Assembly: GCA_946800325.1 (NCBI GenBank)
Contig: OX326958.1
Coordinates: forward strand, 5,342,001-5,406,000
Length of the DNA: 64,000 bases
Source of the DNA: Luzula sylvatica
Taxonomy: Eukaryota; Streptophyta; Magnoliopsida; Poales; Juncaceae
Direction: 5' to 3'
In this document: positions 21,168 through 33,102 of the stretch, in pieces
How positions within the stretch are numbered: position 1 is the stretch's first letter
Layout: each line of letters begins with the position of its first letter
Notes under the pieces: generated by a model
Database searches by the model: none
Told to the model about the DNA's origin: nothing
The model's input: the letters and a program-made list of their open reading frames with translations, nothing else
Made by a program: the position numbers and the translations under genes

Positions 21168-21841
21168 TTGCTTAGATCTGCAGGATTTACGATTCAGGTC
21201 AGAACAAGTCTCTTTTTTTTAGAGTGAAATAGAGTAGGCTCTTGTGTCCTACTTCTATTATTTTGATTAAATAAAAAAAAATTTACAAAGATTAAGCAAA
21301 ATTTTATGAAGGTGTTTGCCCTACTCTAGCTAAAAATCACTAAATCCTAAACACCTTCCTATTAAACTTGCTTATCTATCCTTAATTAAAAATTATGATA
21401 AGAAAACCCTAACTTCACTTCCCTGATTTCATTTCCTTCTTTATAATTCAAACATTAAATTGGAAATGAAATCCTTTGAAAACCCTAACTTCTCTTCCAT
21501 GAATTCATTTCCCTCTTTTTAAATGATCAACAAGTCTGGAAATGAAGTCCTGAGGAAAATCCGGCTGTAAAATCCTGGAAAGAAATTCTTGTTCATCATT
21601 TAATCGCTTAACCTTATCGTCTTCAATCCTCTTCTCAGTTGAGCAAACCCTTGAAATAGAAAACTGGACGAGCGGCGATTGAGTGGCGATTCTCTCCTAC
21701 TGTCCTCACAAAAATGGCGATTTGATCTTTCGCCTATCTTCTTCAATTATCCTGGAAGAAACCCTATTCATCGCCTTGGGGATCGTAGTTCAGCTAGAAG
21801 CTCCAATCGGACTCACTACAAGTGGTAAGTATTCGCCTTTA

Positions 21842-24800
21842 TCAAATAAAAGCCCTCAAACTCTCATAAATTTGAAGAAAGTTATCATCTTCCAGCTGAA
21901 TTTCATCTTCTTCTTCCTCTTCTTCTTCAATTTGAATTGTCGATTGCTGATTCTGATTCTGAAACCACCATAGTCTTGTGTCTTCTAATTGCATTGAGTT
22001 TCCTCTAATCTCTTCCCCTTCAAATTCTGCATTTATAAAGGAATAATTAGTAGACAACAATTCATTTGACAACAATTCATTAGGCAGATTAATTATTAAG
22101 GTATTTCTATAATTATTTGCTGGTACCCAAATTTCATCTTCAGAATATAATTCCTCACAATTATTTGATTGATTAAGTTTAAATTCATAAATTATATTAT
22201 TTATAATTTTCAAATCTAGTAATTTTTCATCAGTAAAAGATCTTTTGCATCGTTCCAACCATAGTTGATATAATGAAATACATATTAAAACTCTATATTC
22301 CATATTTTCTCTGTTATTTAGGATTATTTCTAAGGGTTTAAAAATATTTAATTTAGTTAATCCTAAAATTCTATGCAATTTATCCCATATTTTGTTTATA
22401 AATTCACTCATTCACTAAATGATTTTTATTTTCCTCAGATTTATTGCAAAAAAGACATCTGTTAGCTAGGTACCATCCCCTTTTCTTCAAATTATCCAAA
22501 GTAAGTACTTTATTCTTATATAAAAGCCATAAAAATATTTTAATTTTAAGTGTAATATTTAATTTCCAAATATTTTTATAATATGCATCTATATATACTC
22601 CATTAATTAGGGTTTGATATGTGATTTTACAGGAAAAAGCTTTATCTCCATTCCACTTCCAGCTAAAGCAATCTTTTTGGTTTGGAACTAAAGTTATGGA
22701 GTTACAGAGCTGTTCAAGTTCATCAAATTGGGCATTTGCAACATTAGATAAAGGTACCACTATACCTAAAGTATTATAAAGATTAGATTCATTTAATTTA
22801 GTAATAAAAGAGTTTAAAGTTCCTGTTTTATTTTCACAGTTGGAAAAAAGTTCTTTATATTTATCAAATATTGGTTGCTCACTCCACCTACTTTTCCAAA
22901 AGCTTGTATTTTTACCATTGCCTATAATTATATTCAAACTATGGTTAAAGAAATCCATGTTTTTTGAAATATCATTCCAAAAATAGGAACAATTTTTATC
23001 ATTTAAATTATTTTCCTCTCCAATTTTTAAACTATCTCCAATTAAATTTTGCCATCTGAATTTATTATCTGACATTTGATATAACCATAGCCATTTTATA
23101 AGTAATACTTTATTGAAAACTTCTAGGTTTAATACACCTAAACTCCCTTTGTCTTTTGGTTGACATAAATTTCCCCATTCAACTAGGTTATAACCAGAAT
23201 TATTATTTCCTTTCCAGAAAAATTTTCTCCTTATTTTATCTATTTCCTTAAAAACCCATTTTGGGAATTTAAATACTGATAAATAATATATAGGTATAGA
23301 AGATAATACATAATTCATTAGTATTAGTCTACCAGCTTTACTAAGTAAATTTTCTTTCCAACCCTCTAATTTTCTTGTAATTTTTTCAATTATTTTAATA
23401 TAATCTTCCTTAGATGGTTTTTTGAAATGTAGTGGTAAACCTAAATAATTTATTGGAAATTTACCTATTTGACAGTTAAAAATTTGTGAAATTTCAGTTA
23501 TATTCTCCTCTTCCATATTCATACCAATAATTTCAGACTTTAAAAAATTCATTTTCATTCCTGACTCTTCACCAAATAAATTTAATATATATTGTACTCT
23601 ACGAATATTATTAATATTAGGGTTTAGAAATAGAATTGAGTCATCAGCATATAACAAGCTTGTGTATATATTTTTAAAGGGTTTTTTTATATATCCTTTA
23701 TCACTTAGATTTTCTAATAATTTTGCTAAAACATCCATAACTAATAAGAATAAGTATGTAGATAATGGATCACCTTGCCTTAAGCCTCTTTTTAAATAAA
23801 TAAATTTTCCTGGAATACCATTTAAAATGATTCTAGCTGATCCTTTAAGTACAGAATTTTGAATCCAATTTATATATTTTTCTCCAAAACCTCTTGATTT
23901 TAATATATTTAATAAAAATTCCCATGAAACACTATCAAAGGCTTTATGGATGTCCAATTTTAATATTATCAGGGGTGTTTTTGCTCTTTTAGCTAATGAA
24001 ATTACTTCTCTTGCATAAATATAATTCTCTGAAATATTTCTCTTTTTTAAAAATCCTGATTGGTTTTTTAATATCATATTATTTATGTGCATTTCTAATC
24101 TGTTAGCAAGAGTTTTTGAAAAAATTCTTTGAATACTTGGAATTAAACTTATAGGTCTGAAATCCTTTGGTTCAATTGCATTTTCTTTTTTGGCTATTAA
24201 TGTTATATAAGATGTGTTAAATTTATACAAGCCTTTATGACCTTCATTATTGAATATATATAAAATTTCCTCCTTAAGTATATTCCAAATTTTTTGTAAA
24301 ATTCCCCTATGAACCCATCTGGACCAGGGCTTTTATGTAATTTCCAATTTTTAACTACATTTTCAAGTTCTGGCATTTCAAAATTCTTTTCTAACAAGGA
24401 TGAATCTAATTTTTCTTCTTTATACAATTCTGATAAGTTTATTTTTCCAAATTCATTATTACTTATAACTTCCTTACCTAGTAAATCCCTATAAAAAGAG
24501 AAAATAAGTTTAGCTTTATCACTATGTTCATTAAATTCATTACCAGATTTATCTTTTAGAATAGGAATCATGGTACCAGATTTTTTTATTGTAGCATGTA
24601 AATGAAAAAAATTTGTATTAGCATCACCATTTTTTACCCAATTAAATTTTGATCTTTGCTTCCAATATATTTTATTCAATGAATTTATATTTTCATTCTT
24701 CAATTTTATCTGCCCAGAGAATAATTTTTTTACAACTTTCCAATTGAATATTACGTTTTTTCTGTTCATTTTTATTCCATTCTGTCAAGACAGAGCTCAA

Positions 24801-25643
24801 TTTATTTAATTTATTATATAATGTTTCAAATGATATACTTTTAGTATTTTCAATATGATTTTTTATAATATTTAATGATTCTTCTAATTGTAACCATTTA
24901 AGTTCAAATCTAAAACCATTAAAAATTGGGTATTTAGTATTAGCTTCATATACTATTGGTAAATGATCTGAACAAGTATTAACTATTGTTTTTTGTTGTG
25001 AATTAGGAAATTAATTAATCCAAAGTTTATTCAGCAAAATTCTGTCAAGTCTTGCCCTTGCAATTGAAATTTTCCAGGTAAACTTTTGACCTTTTAGTGG
25101 TAAATCTATTAGGTTTAAATCATGTGATAATTCCCTAAATTCTTGTGTAAATTGATTACTAGTATATGACCCACTTCTTTCATGAGAATAAAAAACTAGG
25201 TCAAAATCACCTAATAATATCCAAGATAGTTTATTATTTTCACCAATTTCTTTTATTTCATTTAAAAATTCTAATTTTTCACTTCTGATTATGGGACCAT
25301 AAACTCCAGTAATTAAAAAATTTGTACCATCCCATAAGTTTTGTAAAATAATAGATATTGAATATTTATATTTTTTGGTTGATATATGTTTAAATAGTTT
25401 TTTATTCCAAGATAAACTTATTCCCCCTGAAGCCCCTTGAGACTCTAAATAATCAAAACCAGATAAATATTTCCCACATATTTCTTTGTTAATTAGATCA
25501 GTGATTAATTGTAGTTTTGTTTCTTGTAAACAACAAATATCAATTTTTTCATCATTTATTGTTTTATTTACCAAATATTTTTTATTATCATCGTTTAGAC
25601 CTCTAACATTCCAAGTAATTATTTTAAGTTTTTTATATATCAT
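21842..25643 (-). pseudogene. LINE-2 ORF2: endonuclease and reverse transcriptase, broken
   Basis: Starts MIYKKLKIITWNVRGLND (APE endonuclease; ICCLQETKL and LLGDFDLV). Continues with NGDANTNFFH, HKSPGPDGF, FRPISLIPSIQRIFSK, LKLDIHKAFDSVSWEFLL, GLRQGDPLSTYLFLL and SLLYADDSILFL. It then reaches zf-RVT (CLFCNKSEENKNHLVNE) and the C-terminal LWLERCKRSFTDEK region ending at 21842. Frame breaks are near 25010, 24780, 24215 and 22407. The endonuclease motif reads GDFD where active relatives have GDFN, so the catalytic asparagine is also lost. It once encoded the nicking and copying enzyme. Confidence 0.88.
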
Positions 25644-25687
25644 TATTATATATATTATCTTCTTTATACTTTTAAACTGAAAATTAC

Positions 25688-27584
25688 CTAGATGCCACTG
25701 GCATCCAACATACTATTAATTTTTTCAGTTAAATTAGTATTTATCTCAATTCCAGTGGAAGCTAAAATTTCTATAATATCGTATGGATTTGTTAATTTAG
25801 ATTGATGTTCCAAATTTATTTCTTTAATATTTATATTATTATTTTTCTTTGATTTTTGCCTTTTATTTCGCTCTTTTTGAATTTCTTTGTATTTAACTAA
25901 TTGAGCTTTTTGAATTGGAGATGTGTAATGACTTGATTGTTTATTTAATAATCTTGAACAACCTTTGTTCATCCATTTTTATACTTTTCACAATTTCCTT
26001 TCCTTTATTTTCATTTTTATCTAAATTAGTTTTTAAATTAATTTCAGTATCATCATTTGAAAAATTCTTATCTGAATTATGTTTCACAAAAAAGTCGCTA
26101 ATTTTTGTTTGTTTATATTTACTCTTTTCAGAAGATGAGACTGATTTTGGAGAAGACAATAAATTATTATTTTTGAATATAAGATCTTGAGAATCTGAGG
26201 TATTGGTATTATCTTTCAAAATTAATAAATTTTTTGTATTGATATCAATTAGATTTTCATTAAAATCTTTCTGTTTATTTACATTATCTGTTTCATTGGA
26301 GGTATTTAACTTATCTATGTTTTCATTTAGGTTAAAATTTCCCAAAATACCCTTTTCAGCAGAAAAATAATCTAGATCAGATGAATAATTGTATTCAATT
26401 TCAGGTATTTTATCTTTAATAGATTTTTTTTAATTCTCATTAAAATTAGAAATTATTTTCATTCCCTTTTCAGTAATTTGAATTTTCAAAGAAGAGTTGG
26501 TCTTATCTGATGAATTTTTAAATATTTTCATTCCACTTAATCTTGTTAATTCCATATAAATCTCTTTATAAATTGGTAATTTAATAATTTTCTTAAATTT
26601 ATGAGCTTCTATAATGAATATATCATTTTTATTTTTAATTTTGGGAATTAGTAATTTTCCAGGAGATTTTTTATTTGAAATATTTTGAATATTTGGTGAA
26701 CTTATTTCATGTTGAACTTTATTTTTAACCCTCCATACTTGTAAAATCTTTTTCTTCTTCTGCCAAACTTGTGTTGGCTTCTTATTTTGAAAATTTGTAT
26801 TTTTGAAATTTTGACTTTTAATCTTAGAAATTTCATTTTGTCCAGATTGACTTTGAATAATTTTATTGAGATTTTCCTGAGATACATTATGTGAAGAACT
26901 AGTTTTGTCCTTAATTTCTATAACCTTGATTTTATAAAATTTCTCCCCATCAATTATTTTTATTGACTCTGGTATTATAGATTTAGGATTAATATTAATT
27001 GAAAGGAAAATCTCATTAATGATTTCATTTGGATAATATGATCCAACACTTATTAGGTAACCAAAAGATTTAATTATTTTAGATAGATCAAAAGGATTAC
27101 AGTATATTAATGGCAAATTTTTCAATAAAATTGATTTTGTTAAAAAATTAGTATTTTCTGTATGATTAAAAGTATTTGACATATATACTATAATTTCTTT
27201 TATATTTGACAAATTGTCACTTAAATCCTTAGTGTTTGGTACCAAAGTATTATTGATTAATTTATTTGCATTTTCAGTACTTGGTATATAGTTGTTCATA
27301 TTTAATACCTTATTTGTCTGATTAGGTTTATTAAATTCAGATTTTTCATTATTATTAAACCTCGACAAATTTGTATAACAATTTTTCCTAATATGCCCCA
27401 ATTTATAACATCTTAGACACCTAATAGGCTCCCTACATTCATATCTATAATGACTTGATGCTAGGCATCTAAAACATTTTTTATTTTCACTAATTTGATT
27501 ATTAGGATTTTTTCTGGGATTTTTTGACACAATTGTCCATGAATTTTCTAGGTTATTTTGGAGGACTTGCTTGTAAGAATTCAT
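25688..27584 (-). pseudogene. LINE-2 ORF1: zinc-knuckle RNA-binding protein, broken
   Basis: The first 384 codons (27584-26430) are open. Two CCHC knuckles lie near the N-terminus: CFRCLASSHYRYEC and CLRCYKLGHIRKNC. A region with an RRM/DUF4283-like pattern and a lysine-rich tail follow. The C-terminal part continues in two further frames (26345-25941 and 25972-25688). Its end, YDIIEILASTGIEI, aligns with YEVLNSVGIVI of the intact LINE-3 ORF1, so these pieces are one protein broken by two shifts. ORF1 proteins coat element RNA. Confidence 0.75.
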
Positions 27585-28178
27585 TGAATAAAGAAGAAGA
27601 AGAACTTAACTGGTAATGGAGGTGAAGATCAATGGAATGGAGATCAATGGAGAGGAGGAAGTGGTACACCGAGCTGAAGCTGCACTGGATCACCGGAGCT
27701 GGAACTGGACAGTTTGACTTCTCCAGCAACTCACCATACACTCAACCCCTCTTCCCTTTCAGTTAATCAAGAGCCCTCCATAATTTGATCTGAAATGTTT
27801 TGTATAATTTGAATTCTCTTTGCTTCTTTTTAATCTCTGATTATGTTGAACCGCCTGAGTAGTTACACTCTGTATTGGTTTACTTCAACTCTCTGTATTG
27901 GTTTACTTTAATTCTTGATCAATTCTTCAATTTTGCCAGATTTAGAGAAGGCTCCTCAATCTTCCTATTCCTCTTATTAGTTTCTCTTCTTTCTTGCTCA
28001 CTTCCTTTCCCAAGAAAATCCCTTTTTCACTTCTTAATTGCCTCGCTGAATGAATCAGAACCGGAAGGAGCTTGACCGGAGAGGGAGCTTAACTGGAGAG
28101 AGGGAGCTGGACCGGAAAGAGAGCTTGACCGGAGAGGAAGCTTGACACGAGAGAAGGAGTTTGGTTTCTTGGAGCTTC

Positions 28179-29250
28179 ACAAGTCCCTTTTTTATGCAGT
28201 ATTTTTTTTTTGAACAAGTCTCTTTTTTATTCAGGTCAGAACAGGTCTCTTTGTTATGCAGGATTCACGATTCAGGTCATAACTTGAAGGATTTACGGTT
28301 GTGTTGCTGTTTCTTCGAAACAGGTCTCTTTTCTCCTATTTAATTTAATTTACGATTGTGTTGCTGGTATGATACAAGATTTTCCTCAATTGATTTAACT
28401 TTTTGCGATTCAGGTCAGAACTTTTCGAAACAGTTCTTCGATTCAGGTCAGAACAATGAAATCATAATTGAATATGAGTTTGTAAAGATCAGATTTTACA
28501 GAGATGTATTTTTTCTATATTATTGGATTTTATATTTGAATGTGCTTTTGTAATTTTCATATTGTAGACGGTATAATTGATAGTTTCAGTTTGTGCGAAT
28601 GATATTCGTGATATTTGTGATTTCTTCAGATTTTAGAGGGGTGTTTTTGATATTTTCAAATTTTGGAGGGGTACATTTGATATTTACACGTCTTGGAAGA
28701 TATTTTTTAAATTTTCAATTTTAGAGGCTTATTTGATATTTGCATTTTTTATAAGGTTAGTTTTGAAATTTTCAGATTTTATAGAGATGTATTTTTTCTA
28801 TATTATTGGATTTTACAAGTGCATTTTTATATTTTAAGAGTAGGGGTATATTTGAATGTGCTTCTGTAATTTTCATATTGTAGAGGGTATATTTGATAGT
28901 TTCAATTTGTGCAATTGATATTTGTGATATTTTCAAATTTTAGAGGGATGTTTTTGGTATTTTCAAATTTTGGAGGGGTACATTTGATATTTTCACGTCT
29001 TGTGAAGATATTTTTTAAATTTTAAATTTTAGAGGCTTATTTGATATTTGCATTTTTTATAAGATTAGTTTTGAAATTTTCAGATTTTTACATAGATGTA
29101 TTTTTTCTATATTATTGGATTTTACAAGGGTATTTTTATATTTTCAGAGTATGGGTATATTTGAATTTGCGTGTGTAATTTTCATATTGTAGAGGGTATA
29201 TTTGATAGTTTCAATTTGTGCAATTGATATTTGTGATATTTTCAGATTTT
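28179..29250. repeat. repeat unit A, copy 2 (second block)
   Basis: Continues unit A after LINE-2. TTTTATGCAGTATTTTTTTTT through ATTCAGGTCAGAAC match 5920-6390, then come three diverged ~300-bp tandem blocks (about 28480, 28770 and 29080) against two in copy 1. Non-coding. Confidence 0.7.
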
Positions 29251-29745
29251 GGGGGGATCTGTTTTCTGGGCCGGCGCCGACTGAGTTCTGGGCTGTGCAT
29301 TGTTTTTTGGGCCAGGATCTGTTTTTGTGCCGGGATTTTTTTTTGGGCTGGATCTGTTTTTGGGCCAGGTTCTCTTTTCTGGGCCGGGACCGACGGAGTT
29401 CTGGGCCTCAAATTGTTTTTGGGCAGGACATATTTTTTGGGCCAAGATCTCTTTTCTGGGCCGGCATCGACGGAGTTCTGGGCCGCGAATTGTTTTTGGC
29501 TGGGATCTGTTTTTTGGGCCGGATCTGTTTTTGGGCCAGGATCTCTTTTCTGGGCCGGCACCGACCGATTTCTGAGCCGCGAATTGTTTTTGGGCCGGAC
29601 ATTTTGTTTTGGCCAGGATCTCTTTTCTGGGCGGTCACCGACGGAGTTGTGGGCCACGAATTGCTTTTTCGGCCGGGACAGACGGAGTTATTGCCCTGAT
29701 AGTTGATCTGGGCCGGGATCTTTTTTTGGGCCGTGATCTGTTATT
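29250..29745. repeat. GGCC-rich irregular tandem repeat
   Basis: Repeats of GACGGAGTTCTGGGCC, GCGAATTGTTTTTGGGCC and AGGATCTCTTTTCTGGGCC. The GACGGAGTT core recurs at about 29278, 29391, 29469, 29563 and 29639. GC content jumps sharply against the flanks. Long frames are open on both strands and in several phases at once, a property of the repeat rather than evidence of a gene. Confidence 0.8.
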
Positions 29746-29754
29746 TGCTTCGCG

Positions 29755-30350
29755 TTCCTATCTGATAAGTGCACTTCCCTATCAATAAGCGCGAAACTAT
29801 CTGATTAGTGCACGACCCTATCTGATAAGCGCGATACTATCTGATAAGCGCGGTACTATCTGATCGGCACGACCCTATCTGATAAGCGCGGTACTATCTG
29901 ATCGGCGCGATCCTGTCTGATAACCGCGATCCTAGCTGATAAGCGAGCGGTACTATCTGATCGGCACGATCCTGTCTGATAACCGCGATCCTAGCTGATA
30001 AGCGAGCGGTACTATCTGATTGGCGCGATCCTGTCTGATAACCGCGATCCTAGCTGATAAGCGAGCGGTACTATCTGATCGGCACGATCCTGTCTGATAA
30101 CCGCGATCCTAGCTGATAAGCGAGCGGTACTATCTGATCGGCACGATCCTGTCTGATAACCGCGATCCTAGCTGATAAGCGAGCGGTACTGTCTGATCAG
30201 CCTGATCCTGTCTGATAACTGCGATCCTAGCTGATAAGCGCGCGATCCTAGCTGATAAGCGCGCGATCCTAGCTGATAAGGACGCAGTAAAATCTAATAA
30301 GATCACGATCCTATCTGATAAGCACGGACCCTATCTGTTAAGTGCGCGAT
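29755..30350. repeat. CTGATAAGCG minisatellite with 59-bp higher-order unit
   Basis: Built from a ~20-bp subunit (CTATCTGATAAGCGCG / GATCCTAGCTGATAAG). From 29909 the pattern locks into a 59-bp unit: GATCCTGTCTGATAAC starts at 29909, 29968, 30027, 30086, 30145 and 30204 with near-identical copies. It then falls back to a ~20-bp unit (30230-30290). Confidence 0.9.
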
Positions 30351-31440
30351 CTACAATCTTTTACGCTTCTAAAGTACACATTAAGTGACTTAATGTATTA
30401 TAAAGGTTATAATTTTACTGCTATTTATTAAGTACTCTGTTATAGTGCTTTATAAAACACTCAATGATATTAGGCAACACGCTACTTTACCCCGCAATTT
30501 ACCCCCCAATAACAAATTTGATAATTTAATGCATTAATTACTTTCTTAATCAGTCCATGCGGGATAAGTGCGGGTGTGTTTGAGCGAGGTGCATAATTTA
30601 ATTCATAAAACACTCATAAGGTGTTATAGTTTTACTGCTTTTTTCTTAAAAACAGATTGTTCTTAAAATATACTGCTTGTGCCGCTGTTCCAAAGTGCTG
30701 CTTAAGGTGTTTGACAACCCTTACAAAGACACAAATTAAAAAAAACTTATTAAATTGCTGAAAATAAATAAATAAACAAAATTAATATTATTATTGTACC
30801 TTGATGGAATTTTCGAAAACTTCTGAATCTCTTTGGTTCTTTGCCCTTACAAATATCTACAAAACCAATTTTTTCATGATTTTGATTCAAGTTTCTTTGC
30901 CTTGTTTCTATATCGCACGCCAATCATTACAATTTAAGCCCCAAGGTCCAATAATCTTCACAAAAAAAAAATTCAAATTTCTAATTTCAAATTTACACAT
31001 TCAAATTTCGAACCTACTCTATCAGTGAACGAAAAAGGCAGTGATTTGCGCAATACCGGCGCCAGCAACAAACGAACTCAACGAACATATTCTTCGCATT
31101 TTAAAACCAATTTTTTAATTAAAATAAATTAGATTAATGAGGAATTCTTGTTGTCCTGTGATATTCTCATTAGGTCCTTGTAAGTAAGGCCTACCGTTCG
31201 TTCAAACTGGAGTTCTCCAGTGAAACTCGAGCTTTTGTTCCTGGCAAAAAGTATCATGTATATGTAAAGGCGGAAATTAGATCTGAATTGTTACAACTGT
31301 ACGAATCTCAAAGAATCTAGAGAGGACTAAAAGTTGAGAGAGAGAAGAATGATCGAAGCTAACCTCGGGCTGAAGCAACTGAAGGGAGTTCGAACTGGAG
31401 GAGGAGAACAATGGATAGATCTAGGTTTTTCTTGGAGAAG
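30351..31440. other. intergenic, no gene recognised
   Basis: AT-rich sequence with small ORFs that show no family pattern and no clear repeat. A stretch around 31190-31260 is less AT-rich (CCTACCGTTCGTTCAAACTG) but I could not interpret it. Confidence 0.5.
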
Positions 31441-32408
31441 AAAGTGGAGCAAGTAATTTAAAATGGAATGAGATAGTGGTACAACTACAGTTAAAAGGAG
31501 CAGAGAATATGAGTTATGATCCGCATGCTTCATATTTTTGGAATGATATTATCAAGTACCTAACTATTTTTAGAGCTCAAACAGAGTTTAAATTGGGTAA
31601 TGGAGCTAGTATAAATGCATGGGCAGATAAGTGGCTATCTCAAACCCTAATACAAAAACTGCCAGAACTATTTTTCTCATGCCCTAAATTCTAACATAAC
31701 GATTGAGGATCTTATAAATGGAAGTGAGAAGGAAGGGATACATACCACTTTAAAGCTGATGATGCCCTTATCCTTAATTGCTACTGACCAACTTCAAGAA
31801 TTATCCCAAATTTGCTCCAAAGTTTTGTTCAATACAAATGCTTCTGATCTAATCTACCGAAGGGGTACCAAAATTCAAAGTCAGGGACTGGTACAAAAAT
31901 TTATTTCAAGAAAATTTGGATTCAATCTCATATATTTGGAATCTTAAATTACCTCTGAGATTAAAGATCTTCTTATGGTTGTCTCCAAAATCGAATATTA
32001 ACTCTAGATAATCTCAAAAAAAGGGTTGGATCATTGCAAGCATGTGTATTCTCTGCAGAGCTAATGAAGAAACATGTCAGCGTTTATTTGTTTCATGTTC
32101 TTGTACAAAAAGCTTATGGACAAAAATAAATGGTTTACTTCACTTAAACATAGAAGAGTTGACCGATCCAATTGGAATTCTAAAAGCAGAGAATAAGACT
32201 CGTGATTTCAGAGAGCTTGTTGTCGTCTATCTGTTTGAAGTGTGAAAGGAGAGGTGTCGGCGAATCTTTCAAGATATTAACCTGTCAGAATGGATAGTGA
32301 TTGATCAATTACTATGTCAGACGAATAAATTACTCGGAGGAGGATTTAAATGAAGAAGAGGGAGATGCATCTCAATGTTGAAGCACAACATTCTTATCAG
32401 CAAAAAAA
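31441..32408 (+). pseudogene. decayed LINE ORF2 3' fragment (zf-RVT region)
   Basis: Broken frames resemble the C-terminal part of LINE ORF2: YFWNDIIKYLTIF, FKLGNGASINAWADKW, LRLKIFLW (read across a shift at about 31950) and CILCRANEETCQRLFVSCSC. LINE-2 and LINE-3 carry YFWNDI and GNGKNTSFWKSRW counterparts at the same relative place. An A-rich run at about 32400 may be the tail. Several frameshifts; inactive. Confidence 0.75.
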
Positions 32409-33102
32409 GGATCCAAATCGAGCTTATCACGATGAAAAAACGAGTTAAAAGGAAAATCAGACGAGAAAAAATTCAAATCGAATCAAAGGCCTGAAGTTAC
32501 CTTTAATGCTTACTCAGAGAAGGATTTAGATGAAGAAGAGGGGGCTGTATCTCAATGTTGAACTCAGCATTCTCTCAATGGAAACCCATGTGAAGCAAGC
32601 ATCCCTGCACGGCGCATGGGGAAGAAGATCTCTGCACAACGCTTGAAGAAGGAAGAGAAGGCGCATGCAAGAAGTTCCACTCGGAAGGAAGAAAATGGCG
32701 CATGATGAAGCTTTGAGATGAAACCCTAGATGCTCTATCAAGAAGGAAGAAGAGAAAGAAAGGCGGCTGTAAGAAAGATGGATCTGGTTATATATGTCTG
32801 AGCAAATTCATGAAATTGCTTTTCAGGTTTTCAATAGAAACCAAAGACAGGATTTCATGTCTAGGTTTTATATATTAGCTTTCTTTTCCGGATTGTGATT
32901 TCTAGGTTTAGTTTGAACTTTGGACTTTCTTTCCATGTATAAAGTTGGGTGTAAAAACAGTAGCGAGATACTAGCATAAGAGTCAAGGGAAATATACAGA
33001 GCACCACTGTCGGGAGCTCTAATCTTTTTTATAGAAGCTGTATAAATTTTAGTAATGAGATTGAGGGCCTTTTTTATTTTATGAGCTCAAGCTATCTATC
33101 TA
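32409..33102. other. intergenic, includes a short diverged duplication
   Basis: GGATTTAGATGAAGAAGAGG at about 32522 repeats the sequence at about 32343 (GGATTTAAATGAAGAAGAGG) together with TCTCAATGTTGAA. No gene recognised. A CTAT microsatellite at 33093-33107 directly precedes the Helitron start. Confidence 0.45.

Larger units (their letters stand above)
17408..21216. repeat. repeat unit A, copy 2 (first block, with LINE-1 inside)
   Basis: 17408-18416 matches 444-1492, and 18417-19166 plus 20848-21205 match 4689-5905. It lacks the MULE of copy 1 and about 200 bp of the leader-like segment (5665-5880). It has an extra ~70 bp at about 20937-21007. A pure (CT)17 microsatellite lies at 21131-21165. 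No coding sequence apart from the inserted LINE. Confidence 0.75.
21217..28178 (-). mobile_element. LINE-2: long, decayed L1-type LINE
   Basis: Inserted into unit A copy 2: ACAAGTC(T/C)CTTTTTT occurs at 21204-21220 and at 28179-28193, a ~15-bp target duplication with one mismatch. The 3' end is on the left, with an A tail seen as a T run at 21213-21220. Order on the minus strand: a ~590-bp 5' UTR with repeated ACCGGAGAGGGAGCTT-like blocks (27585-28178), ORF1, ORF2 and 3' UTR. It appears full length by structure but both ORFs are broken. Confidence 0.85.

Noticed and set aside
29202..29706. ORFs of 148-165 codons on both strands
   Set aside because: Overlapping open frames come from the GGCC repeat; peptide repeats only mirror the DNA repeat and match no family.
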